From: Candidatus Woesearchaeota archaeon
GTDB lineage: Archaea; Nanobdellota; Nanobdellia; Woesearchaeales; UBA10200
Assembly (NCBI GenBank): GCA_018302185.1
Contig: JAGVZX010000089.1
Span: 1 to 7,142, forward strand
Length of the DNA stretch: 7,142 bases
Direction of reading: 5' to 3'
A model generated the notes under the pieces. That model did no database searches. It saw only the letters and a list, made by a program, of their open reading frames with translations, and was not told the origin of the DNA. Below, piece after piece: positions 1 through 5,837 of the stretch. Both the position numbers and the translations under genes were made by a program. Numbering within the stretch: the stretch's first letter is position 1; each line of letters starts with the position of its first letter.

Positions 1-43
1 ATATATTTCCAAGAGAGTTTATTTAATTAGTTTTATTATTAAA

Positions 44-55
44 TCAAATATTTGA
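44..55. promoter_or_regulatory. Perfect 12-bp palindrome, candidate operator 1
   Basis: TCAAATATTTGA is identical to its reverse complement. A copy differing at one base lies at 151-162, and 9/12 matches lie at 81-92 and 98-109. Dimeric winged-helix regulators bind such symmetric sites, and one is encoded directly downstream, so autoregulation is plausible. In sequence this AT-rich, chance palindromes are common, so the assignment is inference. Confidence 0.35.
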
Positions 56-99
56 GTAATTTTATTAGTTAATTAGTATATTTATTATTTGAGTAATTT
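49..99. repeat. 14-bp direct repeat pair (TATTTGAGTAATTT)
   Basis: TATTTGAGTAATTT occurs at 49-62 and again at 86-99, an offset of 37 bp. A degraded third version (TTTAGAGTAATT) is at 133-144. The repeat contains the right half (ATTTGA) of the palindrome at 44-55, so the copies may be reiterated regulator half-sites rather than an independent element. Confidence 0.5.
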
Positions 100-150
100 G
101 AATATTTGCTAATTTTTGAGTTTTTCTAGCTGTTTAGAGTAATTATTCAA

Positions 151-162
151 TCAAATAATTGA
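151..162. promoter_or_regulatory. Near-palindrome, candidate operator 2
   Basis: TCAAATAATTGA matches the palindrome at 44-55 in 11 of 12 positions, with TCAA/TTGA arms. It ends 4 bp before the BRE, a position where a bound regulator could block TFB/TBP access or, as an activator, assist it. Its distance from the first copy is 107 bp, close to ten helical turns. Binding by the downstream regulator is inferred. Confidence 0.35.
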
Positions 163-166
163 AAAA

Positions 167-181
167 CGAAAGCTTTATATA
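167..181 (+). promoter_or_regulatory. Archaeal BRE/TATA promoter of the operon
   Basis: A purine-rich BRE-like element (CGAAAG, 167-172) is followed directly by a TATA box (CTTTATATA, 173-181), the typical archaeal arrangement. The usual spacing of about 22-27 bp from the TATA centre puts the transcription start near 200-208, which leaves a leader of about 70 nt before the TTG start at 278. No other promoter of this quality is seen in the window, and the five genes downstream are packed without promoter-sized gaps, so this probably drives the whole operon. Confidence 0.7.
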
Positions 182-264
182 GTCTATTTAATATTTTATC
201 TAATTGAATAATGATTTTTTTATTTTGATAACTATTGCTAGCCAAGGGAAAAGAGGAAGATAAA

Positions 265-270
265 AGAGGT
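265..270 (+). promoter_or_regulatory. Shine-Dalgarno site fixing a TTG start
   Basis: AGAGGT lies 7 nt upstream of the TTG at 278-280 and is complementary to the archaeal 16S 3' tail. The frame has no ATG or GTG between the upstream stop at 239-241 and this TTG, so the site decides the start of the regulator gene. Confidence 0.75.
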
Positions 271-277
271 AAATATT

Positions 278-622
278 TTGTCTAACAACATAGCAAAGAT
301 ACTGAGCAAGGATACAGTGTGGCTTATTCTAGAGGAACTTGCGCGCGGAAATAAAACGCCTACTGAGCTGGCTGAAAAATTCCAGATGTCTGTGGCTAAT
401 GTTGATAATTTTCTTGCAAGATTAGAAGATAAGCAGATAGTGAAGAGAACGAAGAAAATCAAGAAAGGCCGTGGTCGTCCATTCACTGAATATGCACTTG
501 ACAGATGCCCTGTTGTTGTCATGATACCTAGCCAGGGAAAGAAAGTTTTGCTTGAGCTGAATGATGCAGACTTAAATGAGCTGAATGAATTTGTGAGAAA
601 AAATAATGGTGAGCAGATTTGA
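278..622 (+). CDS. Winged helix-turn-helix transcriptional regulator
   Basis: A 114-residue protein starting at TTG with a good Shine-Dalgarno 7 nt upstream. Helix 1 spans about residues 11-24, followed by a helix-turn-helix (PTELAEKF at 28-35; recognition helix about 39-51) and a basic wing at 56-73 containing GRGRP (64-68) and an EYAL strand. This wing is typical of archaeal ArsR/TrmB-like DNA-binding domains. The remaining 40 residues form a short beta segment and an acidic helix, probably for dimerisation; there is no ligand-binding domain. The protein has a single cysteine (C77), so metal sensing of the classical ArsR kind is unlikely. It is first in the operon, behind palindromic promoter sites, so autoregulation is the natural inference. 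The stop overlaps the next start by 4 nt. The DNA-binding role is fairly sure; the target is not known. Confidence 0.88.
   Translation: MSNNIAKILSKDTVWLILEELARGNKTPTELAEKFQMSVANVDNFLARLEDKQIVKRTKKIKKGRGRPFTEYALDRCPVVVMIPSQGKKVLLELNDADLNELNEFVRKNNGEQI
608..613 (+). promoter_or_regulatory. Shine-Dalgarno site for second TTG start
   Basis: GGTGAG, inside the 3' end of the regulator gene, sits 5 nt before the TTG at 619-621. It supports the overlapping TTGA stop/start junction over the alternative in-frame GTG at 634, which has no good site at the right distance. Confidence 0.65.
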
Positions 623-1926
623 GAAATAAATTTGTGGATGGAAAGAGAAAAAATGTTGCGAATAAAGCAGCTAGAAACATCCTTGCGTTATTAATTGCAT
701 TATTTATAATTACAATTATTGTGCAGATAGCAAATGCTGATACACATTCAGCAGTTGTAAGCTTTGAAGGATATGCAGCAACAAGCTCAGGAGATACTCT
801 TGAAAGCGATGTATCTGATGCAATTAAATCTTTCAGGGGAACAAGCAACTATAGAGCTGCAGGCACAGACCCAATACGCGGCACTGGAAAATTAGTTGAC
901 TTTTACAATAGACACCAAAGCCTGATTGATTTCTTTGTAATGTTCACTTTGTTTGCAACAGTCGCATTAGTAGGATTAAATAAAGTTGGATTTGGAGAAG
1001 GCGGAAATGCCATGAAAGGGATGGCACTTGCTGTTGGAGCTGCTCTTGCGCTTGCTGCATTGAAAGCTGGGTATTCGCCAAGCTTCTTTGTGCCGTTTGT
1101 GAAGAACTTCTTGTTCCTGATAATATTTTTAGTTATATTCCTTGTTGTAAAAGCAGTCATCGGAGGAGAGCATGCAGGCACCGGAACTATTGTTGTGTCA
1201 CTTATACTTGCGCTGGTTGTCACATGGATTGCATTTAATGTAAGCAATCTTGTGATTGAAGGAGATGCTAATAAGTTCAATCTTGCAAATGGCCTTGGAT
1301 GGATCTTATCAAGCACGCCGACTGATACTTCAGAAGATAGGATATTGAGCGATTCTGAAATTAAAGGATTAGATGCTATGATTACAGAGAAGAAAAATGA
1401 GAAAGCAAGGATCGAGAAGACGTTTTTTGAAGGTGAAGTACCAGAACAAGGCTTTACTGCAACACAGATTGACACATTGCTTACAACAGAGAAAGAAAAA
1501 GAGAAAAGAACTTTCCTAAAAATATTAAAAACATTGATTGAAGAGATTAAAGTGTTGGAAGCAAGCAAAGAAAAAGCAGATGCAAAGAAAAGAGCTATTG
1601 ATAGAAAAGCTGCTGAAGAGGATGCGAAGAAAGCTAAAGCTAAACCTGCACAACCTGAAACACCTGCTAAGCCAACAACTCCAAAGCCTGGACCTAGTGA
1701 ACCTGAAGCACCACCTGTTAAGCCAGAAGAAGCACCTAAAGAACCTGCTGCGCCTGAAACACCTGCACCAGAGCCAAATAATACGCCTGTAGATGCACCT
1801 AAGCCAGAAACAATTGATGATGCCATATCACCTAAAGGAACATCTGCTCCGCAACCAGGTAGTGCAAAACCAACTACACCTGCAATCCCACGTGGAGGAT
1901 TTACAGGAACAGAAAATGACTTATAA
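619..1926 (+). CDS. Multi-pass membrane protein with charged hairpin and Pro-rich tail
   Basis: A 435-residue protein that I do not recognise as a named family. A basic N-terminus precedes a hydrophobic signal segment (21-38) with a likely cleavage site after ANA (40). A polar segment (41-100) is followed by four membrane helices at about 102-120, 131-150, 158-181 and 189-213. Next come a Lys/Glu-rich helical hairpin (about 244-335; its turn near 270-280 resembles the short hairpins found at the ends of many prokaryotic membrane proteins) and a Pro/Glu/Lys/Thr-rich low-complexity tail (342-425). Counting segments puts the C-terminal tail outside the cell, where it could span a surface layer; this is inference. 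The protein has no cysteine. It overlaps the regulator gene by 4 nt and ends in tandem TAA TAA stops. A channel, scaffold or anchor role in an envelope complex is possible. A VirB2- or VirB6-like identity is imaginable but not supported by a motif I can see. Confidence 0.85.
   Translation: MRNKFVDGKRKNVANKAARNILALLIALFIITIIVQIANADTHSAVVSFEGYAATSSGDTLESDVSDAIKSFRGTSNYRAAGTDPIRGTGKLVDFYNRHQSLIDFFVMFTLFATVALVGLNKVGFGEGGNAMKGMALAVGAALALAALKAGYSPSFFVPFVKNFLFLIIFLVIFLVVKAVIGGEHAGTGTIVVSLILALVVTWIAFNVSNLVIEGDANKFNLANGLGWILSSTPTDTSEDRILSDSEIKGLDAMITEKKNEKARIEKTFFEGEVPEQGFTATQIDTLLTTEKEKEKRTFLKILKTLIEEIKVLEASKEKADAKKRAIDRKAAEEDAKKAKAKPAQPETPAKPTTPKPGPSEPEAPPVKPEEAPKEPAAPETPAPEPNNTPVDAPKPETIDDAISPKGTSAPQPGSAKPTTPAIPRGGFTGTENDL
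1654..1766 (+). repeat. Low-complexity Pro-codon repeat region
   Basis: The tail of the membrane protein is built from degenerate short units (PETPA, KP, EP, AP). The 14-nt string CCTGAAACACCTGC occurs exactly at 1654-1667 and 1753-1766, encoding PETPA in both places. Such regions expand and contract easily in frame. The evidence points to an extended, unstructured spacer rather than a folded domain. Confidence 0.6.
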
Positions 1927-1935
1927 TAATCAAAA

Positions 1936-4900
1936 ATGAAAACAAATATTGCTAAAAACAAGATATTGTGCATGATTTTATTAGCTGTATTTATAGCTCC
2001 GTTATTTTCTATATATGCAGCTGCTGGTCCTGATGAAGACAGAAGAGCTGCCTTTTCAGCATGGGTTGCATTTGGCACAAATAAGAATGATAGAGCTATC
2101 CTGAATCTTAGAGAGGGACCTGTTGAGCTCTTTGTGGTAAGAACAAGATATGATTTTGAAAAGGCTGTCGAGAAAGTCAAGGCAAGATTATTCAGCAATC
2201 CCCAGTTTTATGAGCAGATCGTATTTGGAAATCCATGGGGAGAGGGAGATATCAACGGATTTGATGTGCATAGTTATATGGAGGAAAAAGCTCGAGAATT
2301 AGATGCAACAGAGCCAGGAACATTGGAATATTATTATTCGGAGTTTAAAGAAAAGAAAGGCACGATCAGATTGGATATTAAAATACAGAAATATGGAAGA
2401 GAAATCAATGCAAACGACATGGATCTTCCATTGATAAGCGTCATCAGAGAAAGAGATGATTATGTTTTAGAGACTAGTGTCAATGCAATTACTACATATA
2501 TCCTTGACAGAGATATTTATAAGGTGGTATTTGGAACTTTGCCAGGGTATAAGAAGCCTGCAGCAACTGATAACTGTATGATAGATGCAATTAACAGCAA
2601 TGAAAATATTTTCAACTGCCAGTATAATTATGTAAAAAAGCCAGTCGGAAAGCAAGTGACTGCCAAAGCAAATAGTAAAAATGAGATTGAAGTAAAATTT
2701 CCAATAGAGATGGAAAGCGAGGTTGACGATTTAGAGCAAACTACTACTTATGAGATAAAAGATAATACTAATGCTGATGTTAAAGTCACTGCTCCAAGAA
2801 GAAGCACTGACCCTAGTGATACTGAATATTACAAAATTCTGATACAGATTCCGAATATAGCTGAGGATAAGACACATACATTGTCGATTAAGAAAGGCAG
2901 CAATATTGTTTCAACTGTTAATATTGTGACAAATGGCCTTGTTGGACAGAGGCAAGAGATTGCTACCCTACCATCCCCTGAAGTAGAGCAAATCAAGAGT
3001 GTTGAGATGAGGGCTTCACCAAGCTTGTCTCAGATTGTTGTTGAGCAAGGTCAACAACAGAACTTAGGAGTTTTGATTGAGAAGATTGTGTTGGCAGGCG
3101 GAACCAGGACAAGGGCAATATCTCCACCAGGCGGTGGTGCTACAACTACTACTACTACATCAACTGTAGCTCAAAAGGAGCTTACTGAACAAGATGAAAT
3201 TAAGAGTAAGGCAGAATACTTCAAATGGAAATGGAGTATATATATAAAAGATGCTGCTGGTAATTTTGTAGTCACTGAAACAAAGGATAACAAAGATAAT
3301 ATTCAGTTTGCAAAAACAGAAGCTGGAAATTATAAAGTTGAGCTAAAGTTAGATTATAGTTATACCGGATTGTTTGTAATTAATAAGGTATATCCATTAA
3401 CTCAAACTCCTATCTCGTGGACAATAAATGTAGTTGCCAACAATGAGCAGCTTGGCCAGATAGAAGAGGAAATTGTAAAGCAGATAGATGAGGTTGAAAG
3501 AAAACTTGAAGTAGCAAATGATTTCTATCTGAGGAAAGATGCTAATAATGCGCGCACAAAGATTGGTGAAGGGCAGGCTTTGGTTGGCACAGTTAAGGGT
3601 AGATTGACTAGTGAGTTAGCAGGTCATGTAAGAAATAAAGTTTATACGCAAAGGGTTGATGATTTAAATTCACAATTAACTGCTTTAGAAGGTAAAGTAT
3701 CTGGCTTATCAGGAGTCAAGAATATGGCTGCAATTAATGAGCTAGTTAATAATATCAAATTTAATCCTGTGCCTGGAAGCGTGTCTGGTGGAGTCAGCCA
3801 GATAGTAATTACACCATTTACTGCTACAGATAAACTTTCTGCATTTAGCAGTGAAACTGAAGCAAATACTGAAGTAGGAAGATTGATCAAGAGAATCACT
3901 AAATATGAATCAACACAGTTTGAGCCAGTAACTAAGGTAGAAGATAATATTAAATTTCCATATGCTATAACTCCCCAAACAAAAATAATTAAGCTGCAGC
4001 TAAAATATAAAGACACTATCTCCAATGAAGAGATACCTATTGCTAATGTGATTGAGTGGAAATTTGGAGAGATAGAAAGAGCAGCCATAAACAGGGATTA
4101 TAAGATAAAAGCGCCTGAACAGATCATAAAAGACAGGCAGGCAGAATTTGTCGTAGTAAAGGAAGATAATAGTGAAGAAACTGGTGCAGCGAATTTCTTG
4201 TGGACATATAGCATGGGTGGAGGGATATCTGTTCGTGAACCATCGACTATAAATAAATTCAGTAAAAAGTTTGATGCACATGGTGAATATGTAATAGAAG
4301 CATCATTTGAGCTTGGTGGCAAAAGAATTACTGGAGTTAAGCAAAGATTTATTGTTAGTGATTTAACTACTTTCACAGATGCACAGCTGATTGCAGAATA
4401 TAATAAGGCTAACAGAGTTTTAGATGATGCTAGACAATATGTTGCAAAAGTTGAGAAAGATCCTGCTACTGCTGATATAACAATTATAGATGAACATTTG
4501 AGAAAATTAGTTGAAGCTGGAGAGGTATATAAACAGGTTGAGGCTAAGAAAGGAACTATATTTTCAGTAATAGGATTATCAGATTCTCGATTTAATGATG
4601 CCAAAATTGAAATAACTACAACTTTACCAGCTAAATTAAATGATGTAAAGACCAAGAAAACAGATTTAGATACAAAGAAAAAATTAGATGAAGAGATAGC
4701 TGCCGGAACAAAAATTGGTGAGCTGGATGTCAAGATCATCGGAGAGATTGCGCCTAATAAAGTAGAAAAAGACAAGGAAGTTGAGTTTGTTGTTGTTGAT
4801 AAGAGAACTCAGCAGGAATTTACAAGTGATAAGATAAAGACTTACACATGGACGATAAAGAAAGGCAGTCCAGAAGTGTTTAAAGAGAAGATTACTGTAA

Positions 4901-5304
4901 ATAAGATTAAGAGAACATTTGCTGAAGCAGCTGTTGATTATAAAATAAGTGTCAAGTTTGATAGCGATGTTATTGTTGCAGATATAGCTGATAAGACATT
5001 CGAGGTTTTAGTGCTAAGTGGTGCAATAGATGCTGATGTCTTACGAGTTGCGCTTGGAACAGCTGATAAGAAATTGGAAGATGCGCTTGCAGATTACGCA
5101 AAACCTGACCATAATTTAGAGCAGGATAAGAAATTAGCTAAAGAGGCTAGTGGGATATATACTGAGATTAAAACTGAAGCAATTAAAGGAAGTTCGCCGA
5201 TTATTACTGATGCTGAGATAACAGCTAAGATTGCTGCTGCTACTAAATTGATAGCAGATATAAACAGAGTATTAGCTAAACAAAACGCAGCTCATCGAAA
5301 ATAG
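1936..5304 (+). CDS. Giant secreted modular repeat protein (N-terminal 1122 residues; frame continues after a phase shift)
   Basis: I do not recognise the family. Residues 1-29 are a signal peptide (basic N-region, hydrophobic 10-26, AAA before cleavage). A unique N-terminal domain (31-235) holds the only two cysteines of the exported chain, C214 and C228, a possible disulfide. Beta-rich modules follow at about 240-335, 355-500, 606-712, 720-808 and 930-1028. Those at 355-500, 720-808 and 930-1028 carry a strand Trp (W433, W756, W972) and a PKD/Ig-like Tyr strand (NYKVEL 465-470, EYVIEA 784-789, DYKISV 1001-1006). Helical modules lie between them at 503-600, 813-925 and 1032-1116 and share a [RK]-[KV]-L-[ED]-x-A core. 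A Thr-rich linker spans 402-410. No membrane segment is seen after the signal peptide, so the product is probably exterior and stalk-like. The ATG has no Shine-Dalgarno site and lies 9 nt after the previous stop, which suggests reinitiation. The TAG at 5302 is probably not the true end: the next module follows in another frame. Confidence 0.85.
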   Translation: MKTNIAKNKILCMILLAVFIAPLFSIYAAAGPDEDRRAAFSAWVAFGTNKNDRAILNLREGPVELFVVRTRYDFEKAVEKVKARLFSNPQFYEQIVFGNPWGEGDINGFDVHSYMEEKARELDATEPGTLEYYYSEFKEKKGTIRLDIKIQKYGREINANDMDLPLISVIRERDDYVLETSVNAITTYILDRDIYKVVFGTLPGYKKPAATDNCMIDAINSNENIFNCQYNYVKKPVGKQVTAKANSKNEIEVKFPIEMESEVDDLEQTTTYEIKDNTNADVKVTAPRRSTDPSDTEYYKILIQIPNIAEDKTHTLSIKKGSNIVSTVNIVTNGLVGQRQEIATLPSPEVEQIKSVEMRASPSLSQIVVEQGQQQNLGVLIEKIVLAGGTRTRAISPPGGGATTTTTTSTVAQKELTEQDEIKSKAEYFKWKWSIYIKDAAGNFVVTETKDNKDNIQFAKTEAGNYKVELKLDYSYTGLFVINKVYPLTQTPISWTINVVANNEQLGQIEEEIVKQIDEVERKLEVANDFYLRKDANNARTKIGEGQALVGTVKGRLTSELAGHVRNKVYTQRVDDLNSQLTALEGKVSGLSGVKNMAAINELVNNIKFNPVPGSVSGGVSQIVITPFTATDKLSAFSSETEANTEVGRLIKRITKYESTQFEPVTKVEDNIKFPYAITPQTKIIKLQLKYKDTISNEEIPIANVIEWKFGEIERAAINRDYKIKAPEQIIKDRQAEFVVVKEDNSEETGAANFLWTYSMGGGISVREPSTINKFSKKFDAHGEYVIEASFELGGKRITGVKQRFIVSDLTTFTDAQLIAEYNKANRVLDDARQYVAKVEKDPATADITIIDEHLRKLVEAGEVYKQVEAKKGTIFSVIGLSDSRFNDAKIEITTTLPAKLNDVKTKKTDLDTKKKLDEEIAAGTKIGELDVKIIGEIAPNKVEKDKEVEFVVVDKRTQQEFTSDKIKTYTWTIKKGSPEVFKEKITVNKIKRTFAEAAVDYKISVKFDSDVIVADIADKTFEVLVLSGAIDADVLRVALGTADKKLEDALADYAKPDHNLEQDKKLAKEASGIYTEIKTEAIKGSSPIITDAEITAKIAAATKLIADINRVLAKQNAAHRK
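3142..3159 (+). repeat. ACT trinucleotide repeat (poly-Thr linker)
   Basis: ACA, four ACT codons and ACA encode six consecutive threonines (residues 403-408) just after a PPGGG turn. The repeat is in phase with the gene, so changes in copy number would only alter linker length. The Thr/Ser run is a possible O-glycosylated hinge; glycosylation is inference. Confidence 0.6.
5280..5304 (+). other. Frameshift window: -1 phase change within the giant gene
   Basis: The upstream frame ends at TAG 5302-5304, while the continuing frame opens immediately after a TAA at 5277-5279, so the shift must fall in this interval. Two A4 runs (5282-5285 and 5298-5301) are the obvious places for a lost A. Adding one A at the second gives ...AAHRK-IDTFRPGSP..., and at the first ...AKQKRSSSKIDTF.... 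The second also reads A AAA TAG, where a tRNA-Lys in the P site could slip back one base with perfect re-pairing while the stop codon is vacant. No convincing downstream stem-loop is seen. An assembly error, a genuine mutation or recoding are all open. Confidence 0.75.
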
Positions 5305-5837
5305 ATACATTTAGGCCAGGATCGCCGATATATATAACAGCAATAGCCAGTGATGGTACTGAGGTTGTTCCATATAAAGATATTACATGGCAAGTAAAAG
5401 ATGAGAGTGGATCTTTTGTTGTACTAGATTCAACAACATCTTTCTCAACGTTAAATTTAAAAGATATAAAAAATGAAGGCGATAAGATTTCTGGCGCTAT
5501 AAAGAGTAGTACTGCTGCTGCCCATGGTTCTCAAAATATTATTATCGCTAGTGTAGGCACTATCAAAAGCGAACCACTTACAATAACCATACTTGGTGAT
5601 CCAACTCAAGAAGTAACATTATTAGATGGCCCTCCAAAGCCTGCAGTTATTACTGGCAATGATGCAGTAGACTTAGTTGACCCTAACATCAAATACATCA
5701 AATTTGATACGCCTGAAAATGTTTGGTTTAAATATAGTGCTAAACTTACTAGAGACTATGTAACAAAGTTATATGAATTGACATTAGGAAAAGGAAATGT
5801 TGATAAGAAGAAATTCCAAGAGATGCTTGACAAATGA
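5301..5837 (+). CDS. C-terminal continuation of the giant secreted protein, in the -1 frame
   Basis: About 178 codons stay open to TGA at 5835-5837. The frame has no ATG, GTG or TTG until TTG at 5778, so it cannot be a normal separate gene. The translation begins KIDTFRPGSPIYITAIASDG, then ITWQVKDESGSFVV, which resembles module starts in the upstream part (WSIYIKDAAGNFVV at 433-446; YTWTIKKG at 970-977). It therefore supplies a further PKD/Ig-like beta module, and then a terminal segment ending in a short charged helix. No cysteine and no membrane anchor are present. Its stop overlaps the ATG of the next gene as ATGA, the same close packing seen elsewhere in this operon, and shows that the original gene ended here. 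Joined to the upstream part, the protein would be about 1300 residues. The lack of decay argues for a sequencing error, very recent mutation or functional frameshifting. Confidence 0.8.
   Translation: MDTFRPGSPIYITAIASDGTEVVPYKDITWQVKDESGSFVVLDSTTSFSTLNLKDIKNEGDKISGAIKSSTAAAHGSQNIIIASVGTIKSEPLTITILGDPTQEVTLLDGPPKPAVITGNDAVDLVDPNIKYIKFDTPENVWFKYSAKLTRDYVTKLYELTLGKGNVDKKKFQEMLDK

Larger units (their letters stand above)
1..166. other. AT-rich intergenic upstream region
   Basis: This stretch is very AT-rich, has stops in all frames and shows no convincing coding signal on either strand. It holds several related short repeats, listed separately: a perfect palindrome at 44-55, a 14-bp direct repeat at 49-62 and 86-99, and a near-copy of the palindrome at 151-162 next to the promoter. 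Short T-runs (for example 113-117 and 121-125) could act as archaeal oligo-T termination signals for an upstream plus-strand gene outside the window, but no such gene is visible. I see no RNA gene here. Confidence 0.7.
142..212. repeat. 10-bp inverted repeat flanking the promoter
   Basis: ATTATTCAAT at 142-151 is the exact reverse complement of ATTGAATAAT at 203-212. One arm lies upstream of the BRE and the other lies over the expected transcription start. Symmetric flanking of the TATA element is what a repressor-bound or looped operator would look like, but AT-rich composition makes a chance match possible. Confidence 0.35.

Noticed and set aside
1..166. Short AT-rich repeats as a CRISPR array or replication origin
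   Set aside because: The repeats are 9-14 bp, irregularly spaced and too few, with no spacer pattern and no nearby cas or replication-initiator gene.
1538..1792. Plus-strand 84-codon frame of Lys/Leu/Gln-rich sequence inside gene 2
   Set aside because: It is an out-of-phase reading of the Lys/Pro repeat region, with no ribosome site and a composition explained by shifted repeat codons.
903..2198. Long minus-strand open frame (431 codons) opposite the multi-pass membrane protein
   Set aside because: It is the mirror of a strongly biased coding frame, its translation is low-complexity Ser/Ala/Gly opposite the Pro/Lys region, and it conflicts with a well-supported plus-strand gene with a ribosome site and signal peptide.
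4098..4775. Minus-strand frame of 225 codons inside the giant gene
   Set aside because: It lies opposite a continuous coding region with clear modular protein structure; no ribosome site or promoter is seen for it.
5302..5337. Readthrough of TAG at 5302 as pyrrolysine
   Set aside because: The same frame meets TAA at 5335-5337 after ten codons, while the repeat architecture continues in the other frame, so a phase change and not amber readthrough explains the data.
5301..5837. Treating the 3' part as an independent gene
   Set aside because: No ATG, GTG or TTG occurs in its frame before 5778, it has no ribosome site, and its first residues match the start of an internal module.
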